Below, in pieces: positions 49,778 through 60,880 of a stretch of DNA of 64,000 bases. The notes beneath the pieces are model-generated. The model did no database searches. It saw nothing but the letters and a program-made list of their open reading frames with translations, and was not told where the DNA came from. How positions within the stretch are numbered: the first letter of the stretch is position 1; each line of letters starts with the position of its first letter. Source of the stretch: Allantophomopsis cytisporea (taxonomy: Eukaryota; Ascomycota; Leotiomycetes; Phacidiales; Phacidiaceae); the NCBI GenBank assembly GCA_024752435.1, contig CP103036.1, positions 248,001 to 312,000 on the forward strand, in the 5' to 3' direction. The translations under genes were made by a program, and so were the position numbers.

Positions 49778-51360
49778 GCAAAGCGGTGTTGAGCTTCCAA
49801 AAACACACCAATCTTCTCTTATCAGATTAATACAGAGCGAATGCTCTAAGGTGGTTCACGCGACGGCTTCTAGGTTGGGACTCTCATAGAATCTCCAATC
49901 TGGTTGAGGTAATTGCGTGTGTAATTGGCTTGAAAAGCCCGTCCATAGTCCCGCATGTCACGCCATGCCCCCAAACGCTGTTTTCCCGATCTCCTCTCAG
50001 ATAATATTACCTGCTTCACTTTCGCGCGGTCACCTAGGTAAGGCCTTGAGTTACGCGGAGTAGGAACCTTGTACTCGAAATCCATTACTTCCGAAACGAT
50101 TTCGGCTTCCTCATCTTGAACCACTCACATTCAAGATTTCTGATGTTTCAATGCTACGAACGACTGGCTTGAAAACCATCTACATACACATCGAAACACA
50201 TATGATCATTTTGGTAAGCACCCCGTACTTAGTCTTTGACAGGTAATTAACAAATTGCAGATTTGGTTTCAGATACGCATGTACCAAAGCATGAAGTTCC
50301 AAACATCCCGCTTCGAAAACATTTTGTGAGGATTCAATAGCAACGTTTACGTATTGTCTTATGGATCTATACCTGATTCCATCCTCATTCGAAAACGTCA
50401 TGCAAAGCTTCGTTGGAACGCACCGCTGACACGAAAATGCCGAGAGAAACCTTCCGTGTTTCTTTTCTCCGGCTCCCATACCTTAAATCCCTTTTGGCAA
50501 AGCAGCGTTGAGCCATATGGACCATGCATAGAAAACAAAAATACGCATCATACCGGAAAGGAAAAATCAACAAAATAGTGTCGAGCTTCGAAGGACACAC
50601 CAAATCTTCTCCCGGATTAACTCAACAAATACGACGGTAACAAAACCAACAGCTGCCGCAATGCGGGTGTGTTTTCAAAAATTCACAACTTTCCAGGCGA
50701 AATCGGACAACAATTGCTTCGTTACGCACGTTGCTCTGCAGTTCCTCTGCAGGGCCAAATTCACCAGCAAAGCGGTGTTGAGCTTCCAAAACGACGTTTG
50801 ATCGTGCCGTGTCGGTACGATAGTATCCACAGAAAACGGCGGAATCAGAGAGGCAAAGCGGTGTTGAGCACGGAAAACAAAAACACACCTTACGGGTATA
50901 ACCTATGTATACTCATTGAACTCACACATAGTCCGCTGTTGCAAAGCAATCCTTTCACTTACCGGGTGAATTGTTGCGGTGTCGATTATAGCGAAGCGGT
51001 GCCCAGCCCAGCTTCGAAAAAGATACCCCAAAGTAGAGGGCCATGCAGGACAGAAGCTCCATTCTTCTACCAAAAGTGCCAAAAAGTACCAAAATCCTCA
51101 CAACCCACGTGAGCCACCGGGGTGGGACTAAAATGCGAACATCAGGTGAAAGTCTTGCTGAACAAGTGAGCCACCGAAAGGTGAGGAGCAAAGCGGTGTT
51201 GAACTCCTGCAGAGTCAAACATAAAAACACACCACTAACTGCCGCAAGGCGGACAAACAAATGGGGGAGGAGATGTGAGGGGGAAGACACTGAAAAGTGT
51301 AGGAGCAAAGTGGTGTTGAGCTCCGGACACTGTCGAACAGAAAAACACACCACTTACCAC
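49778..51360 (-). repeat. Array of degenerate GGTGTGTTTTT..AGCTCAACACCGCTTTGC units
   Basis: Read on the minus strand, a two-part motif, GGTGTGTTTTT followed within 5-30 bases by (A)GCTCAACACCGCTTTGC, recurs with variation. Copies are at about 49778-49812, 50497-50540, 50572-50610, 50766-50800, 50853-50890, 51187-51234 and 51303-51356, with a weak one near 50990. The last two are 116 bases apart. Several units have GTAAG or GTTAG just before GGTGTG and CAG just before the GCTCAACACC part. Confidence 0.75.
49870..50124 (-). CDS. Protein-like open frame inside the repeat field (doubtful)
   Basis: A frame of about 84 codons reading MDFEYKVPTPRNSRPYLG.. and RLGAWRDMRDYGRAFQANY.. ends at 49870. 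It has no ATG at its 5' limit; the first in-frame ATG is MDFEYK. An internal GTAATATT..ACAG segment of 33 bases is in frame and too short to be a normal intron. Composition looks more like protein than the flanks, but no family is recognised and it may be a gene remnant. Confidence 0.22.
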   Translation of the reverse strand: MVQDEEAEIVSEVMDFEYKVPTPRNSRPYLGDRAKVKQVILSERRSGKQRLGAWRDMRDYGRAFQANYTRNYLNQIGDSMRVPT

Positions 51361-51941
51361 TGCAAAGCGGGCAAAACAAACGGAAGAGGAGTTGAGGGGA
51401 AGAGAATTGGGATTGGCAAGTTTCCACTTCGTTCGTGTTGGTTGGGGGTTCGGAGTGAGAGGGAGGCAAGACGGGCATGCAATCGTGGTGAAGCTGGATT
51501 CATCTTGTTACGTTCGGATAGGGAACTACTTGCTTCTGCTACTTGTGCTTGATTTTGTGATTTGATTTGTGAAACAATACGATTGGGAGGTAAGGTACTT
51601 AGTGATTGAAGTATTGTCAGCATCTAATTGCTTCACATAGTGTAGAAGAATCTATGTCGACACTAAAGGCCAGCACAAACAGAACGAGGCTGTCATTTCC
51701 TTACTTCGTTGCAATTAATTTGTACCTGTTCCATATGCATAGTAAAGAAAATAGTTATCCCTTTGGAAATGCATTCATTGGGTTGAACACAGCTTTTAAA
51801 CGGGTATTCAGGATACACAATCACGATCCTTCAAACTCGATGAAACAAACAAGGATCACGAGAAGCCATATTATTCAGCTACAGAAGCGAATAAATTGCT
51901 ATTCAGGAAGACTAATGCAAGAATCAAGAAGAGAAACACAA

Positions 51942-54809
51942 TCAAGCTGAATACACAATTCCGAAAGGCACCGATTCAACAACCTCGTAATCAGTTTCCA
52001 CGTCCGGATCACCCAAGATCTTCAGCGCCCTACTCAGCAATGTATACGTGCCCTCAGGAACGAGCGTGCCATCCGCCAAAGTACCATTGAACGTAGTCGC
52101 CCACGCAACCGCACGCGGATAATACGTCTGCGGGAAGCCGGCGATGGAGCCCAGACCGACAGCCGAGCTATTAGTCCAAGTGACATTCGCTTCAGCGGAT
52201 GGGATAAGATCGACGTCGATGAAGGCGGAGCCGAGTGCGAGCCCGATATAGATATCCGGGATGTCGGATGAGTTGCCGGTGCTGTTGGACAGCGAGATCG
52301 TGAAGGTAGTGCCGGCTTCTACCGCGGTGGCGTTCACGTCGGCGCTGCTGCTGAGGTAAGGGTAGCCGTCTTCGATGTCGAAGATTGTGGCGTTGATGAG
52401 GGCTGAGTCCACGCCTGCGTAGGGTAGCGTGTAGTTTGTGCCATCGGATGCGAGGATCGAGACGAAGCCGCTATAGACGGGAATGCGTGACTCGTCGAGG
52501 CCGTCGGGGAGGGTGAGCGAGATGGTTACGTTCGTGGAGAGACCTGCGCCGACGGTTACGTCGCTCGGCGAGATTTTGATGGTTGCGGCAGTGGTGTCGA
52601 GGTCAACGGGGAAGTAGGATGGGTAGAGATCACCGGATGGAAGGGTGTAGGCTGTCAAAGCGTCTAGCTCAGAGAAGCTGTAGGTGATAGAGGAATTTCC
52701 TGTGTTTGTAATTGTAAAGGCTTGGATGGGTATAATGTTTGTTGTATCGTTGAATGATAGATTTGGGACACTCAAAATTGTGGTTGTATGAACGGCTGAG
52801 TAAGCGTCGACAAGACCTCCTCCCTGTTGGATAACTGGAGCGAGATATGGGTAAGTGGTTGAACCGTCGTTGTAGTCTACTGGATTACTTGTCGTCCCAA
52901 GAATCGATCGGATGGTATCTGGCGAGAGGTCACCTTTCACTTGCTTTATGAGAGCCACAACACCTGCAATATATGGAGTTGCCATGCTGGTACCGCTCAA
53001 GACCGCATATCCACCATCGACCAAAGGCCATGTAGATAAGATATTTCCACCGGGCGCAGACACTTCTGGCTTGATATAAACTTCCCATGTTGGAGAAATT
53101 GAGGTATATGTGCTCATGTAGCCTCCGGTAATATTGTTGCTACTTGTGATAATCTCCCAGTCGCCAGTGATGGTGGCTTCGATGCTGTTTCCTGCTGCAA
53201 GTATAGAGATCCACTCCGCTCCTAGATCTGCTGTGACCATAGCAGTTCCGTTCACATCTGCCCCGGTAGCACTTGGACTAGTGGTCCCGGTTGCCACGTT
53301 ATTGTAAAACAGGATATACTTTGCACCGTATGCCGCTGCGTTGTCAGCCTTCTCAACAAATGTGCAAGTTCCACGGCGAATTAGAACCAGGTAAGATGAC
53401 AAGTCAGGGGTATCGGTTGGGAAAGCAGAACAACCATCGTCGACAACAGAGCTATTGAGAGTCAATGCCCAGATAGGATACTCTCCAAGTGGAATATCGG
53501 CTGGTGATCCAACATTGTAGTAAAAAGTCTCAGCGGCATCCGTAGAGCTGTTGGTTGTCCACGTTCCAGTTGAGAGATTCGCAGGTGAGGTGATAGAATC
53601 AATACTGCCCACAGCAATTGCTCCAATAGCATCTGCAGCTCCAGAAGCATAGAAGATGCCATCTGCACCGTCATTACCAGCGGCAATGGTGCAAGGAGTA
53701 CCAGCTTCGACAATACGCTGAACAGCTACGGCCCAGGCATCTTCAGTCCAGCCAGAAGCTCCACCAATACTGGAAGTAATGACATCAGCCCCAGCTTCGT
53801 ATGCCAGGTTAAAAGCGGCAATCAAGACATCATTTCCCGCATCATCATAGCAACCAAACACTCGATACATTCCCAGCGTTGCGTCAGGAACAATGCCTGT
53901 GAAATTGTAGAGATTCGAGTTTGCCCCGACAATTCCTGAGACGTGTGTTCCGTGGCCTTCGCATGATGAGAAGGGATCTGGGTCTGGAACAGGAGTATTG
54001 GTCCCGTCGTAGTCATCTGCATCATTGCGAATTATTATTAGCATCATTTACATTATTGTGAGAGCATCATTTCCTGGAATGTTCTTTCACCAAGAAACAG
54101 AGCTCCTGAGACTCGAGTAAGATCGAAGAGAAAAAGTACTTACCGCCGACCAAATCGTAACCGTATGAGATCTTATATCCTGGTCCAAATCCTCCACCTA
54201 AGGCTGGATGATTGTAGTCAACACCAGTGTCCACAATTGCCACACTCAAGTTCGCGCCTGTGTAACCCTCTGCATGTAGTTTATCCACACCGCCCATAAC
54301 ATGCGGTGCAAATGTATCGACATAGGCATCTCGACGGCCTAGGGTTTCGCTCTGTGGCGAGCTGAAGATCGCACTGGGGTCATGTGCTACAACTGGCTTC
54401 TTGTAAAGGCGGACGGGCCAGACCTTCTGGACGATGCTCATGGAGGAAATTTTTGCAACCAGGTCGTCGATCTCGCTGTCATCGTGGAGAAGATTGAAAG
54501 AGACTCCATTGAAGAGTTGGTGGTCCAGGGTAACTCGAGGTGACGACTGAATCCTGCTGGACGTGAGATTGGAGTAAAACTCAGAAGCTGGCTGCAGGTA
54601 TGTTAATATTCAAAATCCACAAATGCTTCTTTGTATCCAAAGATAGTTGAACTTACAGAAGCGCTCTTAGTCACATCGAATTCCACAATGAATGCACCCT
54701 TGACAATGCTAGGATCCTGCAAAGCGCCAGAAACGATCGGAAGCAACGACAAGGCGATTGTCGCCGTACGAGAGAAAGCAGAGCCTCGAGCCATATTAGC
54801 AAACACCAT
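51942..54809 (-). CDS. Secreted subtilisin-like serine protease with PA insert
   Basis: Three exons, 54809-54657, 54591-54144 and 54016-51942; introns of 65 and 127 nt; 891 residues. A signal peptide (after MVFANMARGSAFSRTATIAL) precedes an inhibitor-I9-type prosegment starting KGAFIVEFDVTKSAS. The catalytic triad is intact: Asp172 in AIVDTGVDYNHP, His222 in CEGHGTHVSGIVGA and Ser544 in LSGTSMATPYIAG. A protease-associated insert lies between His and Ser (around YLVLIRRGTCTFVEKADNAA). An Ig/Fn3-like region follows, as in C5a-peptidase or minor-extracellular-protease (Vpr) types. Several Asn-X-Ser/Thr sites fit secretion. A leader exon ending ATGATGGC before GTGAGT near 54890 could add MMASVK in frame. 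Role: extracellular protein breakdown. Confidence 0.93.
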
Positions 54810-56353
54810 CTTGACGCTTCTGCAACAAGAATGACTACCTGACTGGACAAAAAGGAAAAAGAGGAAACGCAAAGAGGACCATCATCTTTACATAGACTCA
54901 CGCCATCATTCCCATTTACCACTGTACAATGGACCTTCCTGATGCGCACTGATGCGATGGATGAATTCATTCAGTTTTCCCGCGGGGGTAGCACAATACA
55001 AACCAGGGACATGAACCGGTCTGCACCGGATGTACTGTACGCGCAGACAATGTAAATATATAAACCCTTGTATTACGTGCAGAGCAGGAGCGGAGCCAGC
55101 CATTGGGGAAAAGTGTATGTAAGGTACTATTAGCACGAGATAAGGAGAGATGAGAGGTGATTCGTATTACCTCCACCAGCAGATAGTATTAGATGAACAG
55201 GAGAGATATGTTATCATTTGCGGTGCGTATTGTATCTACCCTTCCCTGGTAGTATCCACCAATCAGACTGTTCTCCGTCGCTTCGAGTAATTGGTATCCT
55301 CATCCTGGACAATGCACGATGCACACATGATGTCCGTGGGCAAGTGGATTGCGATGCTTGTTTCCCGTCCGTGTGCAGCTTTTATACAGCAGATATGCAT
55401 GTCTGGAGAAGCAGCGAGGTGTGGGGTTGTTGTATGTAGCATGTATCTACATGGATGAGGTGCAATTTGCCTCTGCTTGGCCCGGCTTGGAGCTGCTTGG
55501 TCGGATGTTTCGAGGCAGAAAGTGATGGTCAAGACCAGATCGACATGCCCATCGAGGTCGGCGTGACCGTTAGTTGAGCATTTGCGTGATACGCTGCATA
55601 AATGGTCAAGTAATTTCGCATCTTTATGGAGTTGAAGCGGTGATGAGTTTCGTAGTGTCGCTTCGTCCGTGACTAAAAATATATTGGATAAGATACTGAT
55701 TAGATATATACTACACGTATATGTTATAGAAAATATATAGAAAATCAAGTATTGTCTCCATAACCTGATGTAGATTTTTGTTTAATTTCCTAAAAATGAT
55801 TATATGATAATACAAGCGTTTTAACTCGACATAGTATACATATGGTCACTTTGTGCTCACATCAAATTTACACAAGCCCACGCAGAATGCAACACTCACA
55901 CAACTTGCACAAAGCGCAAGAGTCCGGCATATTCACAGACGAAGCAATAGAGAGAAACATGGTCAAGTGTAAAATTCAGTATTAGTGCACATATGTAAGA
56001 GAGAAAGCGCGTGGTACACTTATGAGTGAGGGAAGTGCCTCAACGGCATATGATGTCTTGGTCTCGCGTAGCAACATTGACCACCAGACGTTGTGCATTG
56101 TGTATCCGGCACTCAATTTGAGTTTGCATGCGCAACTAGATAATGAGAGATAACCCTGAATTGCGATATGAGAAGAGCATGGTTGGGTAATGTAATACAC
56201 TTGTGACTCGATCAACATTACTTGAAAAGTGAAGAGATATTCAATCATGTAAACGACTCTTCATATAACGAAACTAGTCGCGGTGTACTCTTAAAGATCT
56301 CGACTAAGATTGCATTCGTTATCATTAGAATAGAGCACAATATTATTCAACAT
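54810..56353. other. Intergenic spacer
   Basis: Promoter of the subtilase at the left and 3' flank of the GST at the right; no gene seen. A GTGAGT donor and a TTGTTGCAG acceptor near 54900-54820 suggest an intron in the subtilase leader. Confidence 0.55.
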
Positions 56354-57251
56354 CTACAACTTCAAAGAAGCCTCAAACTTTCCATCGATTTCGATGATCT
56401 TCTCAGCGGCCTTCTTATATCCAGGACTGCTCTCCAACAACTCCGTATAAGCAAACAATTTGGGGTATGCCTCCTTTGTCAAACCAGCGCGTCCCTTGCC
56501 AGCAATAAGTGGGAAACTCATGAGGATATCAGCTCCTGTAAGCGTTTCACCACAGAGGTACTTTCCTCCATTTGGAGAAGTCGCAATCTGGTTCTCAAGG
56601 AACGTGAAGTGTGTCTTGAAGCTAGGTGCGAGAAAGCCAGAGTCGATTTTGTCAGCAACACCATTGGTAATTGGGCGGATGAAAAATGGAACCGAACTGT
56701 TTTTGATATCTAATTCCCATCAACTTGGCTCACAGCGTTGGAAATAGCGTAGTACTTACTAATTGAAACAACGCTCAAAAGCATTAGAGTCATCAAGCTC
56801 CCTTCAGCATAGTGCATGAAGTAACGAGATCTCATGTATTCATCAGTTTCACCACCAATCTTGCCCTCCTGTCCCTCCTTCCACTGCTTTGGTGTAAGGC
56901 TTGTACCCGCACCAAAATGTTGGATCAGGTACTCGATGATAAAGGCGCTTTCAGCAATAACAACTGGAGTAGTGGAACCCACGGGAGTGACGCTGATGAC
57001 TGGCGACTTTCCAAGAGCGTGGATTTGTTTGAGCTCGGGCGGCGCAAGTCGAGTCTGCTTGTTTCTGTGGAAGATGATGAGTTCATACGGAACGTTGAGC
57101 TCTTCAAGGAGCCATAAGATTCGCTGTGATCGTGACTGTTCAAGCCTAGAATTGTTAACGCCGATGCTTTTCAATTGAGGCGATCTTGTAGCTACCAGTA
57201 GAGCTTGACAACTGGTTTATCACCAGCTTCGGTAATTGGTGCTTGAGACAT
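56354..57251 (-). CDS. Glutathione S-transferase
   Basis: Three exons, 57251-57196, 57145-56760 and 56709-56354, with two 50-nt introns, encode 265 residues. The thioredoxin-like N-terminal domain starts KPVVKLYWLEQSRSQRILWL and contains the cis-proline region LGKSPVISV and the glutathione-contacting VIAESAFIIEYLIQHFG (Glu-Ser pair). The C-terminal all-helical domain includes GETLTGADILMSFPL, with the conserved Asp of the GST N-capping box. This serine-type arrangement (YWLEQSRS) is common in fungal GSTs related to yeast Gtt1. Conjugation of glutathione to electrophiles or peroxidase activity is expected; substrate unknown. It shares a 343-bp divergent promoter with the complex I subunit gene. 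Confidence 0.93.
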
Positions 57252-57594
57252 TTTGCAATTGGAAATCTCCTGTAGATGAAAAATCAATGAATTTGATAAG
57301 AAAAGATGAAGAAGATGCTACGCTCTTTTACGACACTTCGAAATGGTCGTGCCATTCTCCAAGCCTGCCCAATGTGCTATCGCCGCTGCAAATCACCTCG
57401 GTATCTGCGCATTCCGGTAACTTAGTACCTGGAACCTTGCATGGGTTTTATCAAGTAGATCAGCCAAGATCTCGTCATGGCGGAAGCGGTTAGCGGAGCG
57501 GGATATCTGCGCTCCGCTTGGCTTTCGCGACCTCATGAACCTCATCGGCGACATCAGCAATTGAACCCCAGCATACACATTGAAATCACTCACA
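57252..57594. promoter_or_regulatory. Divergent promoter GST / complex I subunit
   Basis: The only space between two divergent start codons, so it must hold both promoters. No TATA box or strong motif was recognised. Confidence 0.5.
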
Positions 57595-58082
57595 ATGGCG
57601 GGACACAACAACCGTACGGACTCTCCTGATACCTGAAGATGCATTTGTTCTATACTGACAGCTTTTCAGCCCTCGCGATCGACCCGGCGTTGACCAAGTA
57701 CGCCAGTACGTTCTTCCCTACCTCGCCCCGAGCTCCGCGAGCACGATCCGACCACTGCTGAGAGTTGTATTACTCAGCTAAGATGGTGCAGTTGGGGCCT
57801 TTGACGGTCGGAGCTGATGTTTTGTAGACATGTACACGGTCCGTCACAAGTACTTCCGCTGGACTGGTAGAACCGCTGGCATTTTCTTCGCATATGTTAT
57901 CGCCGTCCCAAGCATCCTCGGATACGTGGCATACTCTACTGATGTGAGTCGCTCCCTTAGACCGCGGATTGTACTTTGGGGGCTGGATGTTGAATACGGG
58001 AGACAAATGCTGACAGGATATCTTACAGGGAAAGTACATCATGCGTGGAAAGAAGCGCGGTGATACTATCGTTGAGTTTTAA
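57595..58082 (+). CDS. Complex I accessory subunit, NDUFB4/B15-like
   Basis: Four exons, 57595-57613, 57670-57705, 57828-57943 and 58029-58082, join into a 74-residue protein; introns of 56, 122 and 85 nt. It begins MAGHNNPLAIDPALTKYANM, has the basic-aromatic segment VRHKYFRWTGRTAG, one membrane helix (IFFAYVIAVPSILGYVAY), and ends DGKYIMRGKKRGDTIVEF. This matches the small single-pass fungal subunit of NADH:ubiquinone oxidoreductase related to NDUFB4 (B15, NUVM in Yarrowia), in the inner mitochondrial membrane. Exact subunit naming is from memory of family pattern. The first two exons are only 19 and 36 nt. Confidence 0.8.
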
Positions 58083-58287
58083 ATACGAAAGGGAGTTTGG
58101 AATCAGGCAGGTCAGGCTTTGGGGCATGTATATACTACAATCTGAGAAATTGAGCAATGAAGATCTCCCCAATACAGGAGCATCCTTGATGTCATAGCTT
58201 TTTCCATTGTACATTATAAGAGTCTCCTCTATCAAACTTCATGTCTCCAATGTCGAATTCATATCATGTGCTCGGATCTGTGTACTC

Positions 58288-59152
58288 TCAGAACCTAAAC
58301 GTAACCGCCGTGCTTGGATCTTCAGCCCAGCGATTGTTGCTATCGAAAGCCTGTTTAGCGCAAACCATCGACATTTCGCAGAGTGGACCCTTGAATGCTG
58401 TGGAGTTATCGTATAACTGTTGGTGCTGAAATTCTGGGCGTTCTGTAGACGAACAATCCTTCTTCCAAAAGTACGATTTGCAAAACGATTGAACGCAGTC
58501 AGATATTCCACGGTTCCAGAACCTGTTGAGGTCAACAACTCCTGCTGCCATTGACTCGAGGTCCTTCAAGGCCTGATTGTCCATAGTATCATGCTTTTTC
58601 TTGAGTGCACAATCAATCTTCTTGTAGCAAGAGTTAACTATCCACTTGGCTTTTGGACAATGCAGATAAGTTGCCATGGTAGCAACAGCAGTAGCTAAGC
58701 ATACCGTCACCTGAGCTGGTGTACGACCATATCGCTTCGTCTCTGCAGGTGATCCTTTCTCTGGTATGACAAAATCGTGATCATACGACACCATACACTG
58801 AAGGAACATGATGAATGTTGTCGAGCAAGGAAGTTCGCTGTGGACGAAGAAAGTGCGAATTGGAGTATTAGACCATGGTTCATGGAAAGAGCCCTCAATC
58901 ATTTCTGACATGCGATGGACATGGCATCTCTTGACATCGACATATTTTCTCATGCTTCCGGAACCAAATACAAGACGAATCACTTCAAAGTCGAGTGGAG
59001 CTGAGACGTCCTCGATGTCACTAGAAGGGTGGTCTTCTGCGATGGGGATGTCGAAAGCTTGCAGGTTGTCACTACAACATGTTAATTCTGCGATCCCAAA
59101 GATATGGTGGGGAGATTAACAGTGGATCTTTCCAGACTGGATAAGCCGCCAT
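58288..59152 (-). CDS. BTB-like tandem family, copy 1 (intact)
   Basis: Two exons, 59152-59121 and 59071-58288, with a 49-nt intron (GTTAAT donor, TGTAG acceptor), give 271 residues from MAAYPVWKDPLD. The middle part (VIRLVFGSGSMRKYVDVKRC, then a helix, TFFVHSELPCSTTFIMFLQC and CLATAVATMATYLHCPKAKW) has the order beta-hairpin, helix, strand, helices seen in fungal BTB/POZ proteins: V-x-V-H-like segment, a 'TF..FL..M' helix and an 'A..A.YL' helix. Similarity is weak, so the BTB call is tentative. An ATATAG acceptor-like site lies upstream at 59199 as in the other copies, so a 5' leader intron is likely. Only copy without stops or frameshifts. Confidence 0.6.
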
Positions 59153-59198
59153 GATTTGTAGTATCCCCCAGGAACGGAGATCGAGACGTAGATAGAGA

Positions 59199-59660
59199 CT
59201 ATAATTGCTGTCAGTAAATATTGATAACATGTGAAGCGTACATGCGTTATTGTATCGAGTTCAATCCAAAGTTGAACTCAAAGCCAAGCCCAACGTCGAA
59301 CCCAGAGTCGAGTCCAAAGTCGATTATAAAGTCGGACCCAAAGTCGACGAACCCGAAGTTAAATCCGAAATCGAACTCAGAGTCAACAACCCAAAGCCGA
59401 TTCCAAAACCGACCCCAAATTTGGTGTTGGATCGACAACGTGGTGGTGATAGGTGAGGAAGCAGGAATTAGGAGGTTTTATAATAGTTGTGGCATGTTAC
59501 GAATGTGAGTGATGTGAGCGAGTAACAAGAGAGATCACCGAAATTGAGCAGCCCAGATTGCAGAGCTTGCATATACTACAGTCACGAGCATTGAACTATG
59601 AGAGAATTCCAAAAATGGTAATTTCGGGGGATATCTTGCGTTTCCTATTGTGTCTTCTAC
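59199..59660. other. Spacer between copies 1 and 2
   Basis: Contains a degenerate 12-bp tandem repeat and otherwise no gene. Confidence 0.6.
59258..59425. repeat. Degenerate 12-bp repeat (CCCAAAGTCGAA type)
   Basis: About 14 imperfect 12-bp units around CCCAAAGTCGAA. It is open in frames on both strands; the minus frame encodes Phe-Gly-Asp/Asn-rich tetrapeptides and the plus frame Lys-Val-Glu-Pro, with no start context. Confidence 0.8.
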
Positions 59661-60567
59661 TCAACCCGCAAACTTACTGCGAGATCCACTTGTAGATATC
59701 AACAGGTAAATTCCAGTCCTGTGTTTGTGTCCTTTAGGGGATATCGTTATCTTGCAACCCTGTTGGCTAACCATAATACAATTAAATGCCGCCTCATGAA
59801 GAGCCATCTTGGAATCGACAGACTTGTCGTACAGGGCCTTGTGTGAGAATTCTGGGTCAGAGGCTGACGATGGATCAGTAGAACCCCAATGATAGCGCCA
59901 CTGACAGAATTCACGCACACAGTCTGCCACAATAGCTTTCCGAATGTTCTTTAAGTTAGGAGCACTCAAAATCGACATCATATTCTCCATCATCTCAGCA
60001 TCCAAGGTACCACTCTTTTGTCCAAGTTTCTTCATGACACGCTTGTGGCAGTTATTGAGAATGTAGCGGTTCTTGGGGCAAAGAAGATAGCCGGACATGG
60101 GAGCGACAGCGACAGCCAATCACACGCGTGCTGCCCTAATTGTGGTAGAGTATCCAGCATCACGAGCATATTCTTCAAGGATATCGTAGTCATGTTCGAA
60201 TGATCCAACGCATTCCAAGAACATGAGGAAGGTGTTTGAATACGGAAGGCTACTGTGAATGTAGACAGTACGAACGGAGCTCTCATGCCATGGACCCTCG
60301 AGGCATCGCCTGAGCATTGTTAAAATACGTGGTATGTCGTACTTGTGTACATCGACGTAAGATCTCATATTCTTGGCGCCGAAGATGAGACAGATCAAAC
60401 TCTCATCAGTAGGGGCAGGGATATCTGTAATATCATCGGGAGCGCGATAAAGTTGAGCCGGTACGTTGATGACTTTGAGCAGAGTCCTACACACAGTTAG
60501 CCGAATGATTGCTGGGCATACAAATTGTTGTTAACGCCTACAAAGGATCTTTATAGTCCTCCTCCAT
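59661..60567 (-). pseudogene. BTB-like tandem family, copy 2 (internal TGA)
   Basis: Same two-exon structure as copy 1: 60567-60542 and 60486-59661, intron 55 nt (GTAGGC donor, TGTAG acceptor), start MEEDYKDPLTLLKVINV. Frame and length (283 codons) are kept, but one in-frame TGA at 60122-60120 interrupts RAARV*LAVAVAPMSGYLLCP. At this exact place copies 1 and 3 have Cys (TGC), so one C-to-A change explains the stop. Downstream sequence still looks protein-like (HKALYDKSVDSKMALHEAA). It is either a recent pseudogene, a truncated protein or subject to readthrough; TGA is followed by TTG, not the efficient CTA context. Confidence 0.7.
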
Positions 60568-60880
60568 GACGTGGATGACTTCGTGAACGCAAGGATGAAT
60601 GTTTGGTGGGACTATCATTGCTATCAGTAGGTTGCGGTGAAGTGCAAAACATATGATCATACCGTCTGGACTATGGAGTGAGTAAGGATACAAAGCCGAT
60701 CATTGTACGTGGGATAAGTTGGGTTGACGATTCGAATCTATTGATGATCTAGTCAGAGCTGGCCGATGTGTGCAAAGTGAGTAATGAGAACTACCTACAG
60801 AATCTCGATGAAGGTTTCTTATGACACCTCTTCTCTTAAGCCACCCGAAACTTCTTTTCACTTCCTCCGATGTGTTCCTT

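Larger units (their letters stand above)
48426..51941. other. Spacer with degenerate repeat field
   Basis: About 3.5 kb between the convergent GLFG and subtilase genes. The right two thirds hold the repeat array described below. One protein-like frame at 49870-50124 is listed separately. Nothing else is supported. Confidence 0.5.

Noticed and set aside
49778..51360. Possible CRISPR array
   Set aside because: Units are degenerate, unevenly spaced, intron-like and in a fungal nuclear genome.
56222..56713. Plus-strand frame of 163 codons
   Set aside because: Antisense to the last exon of the GST gene, which has clear family motifs.
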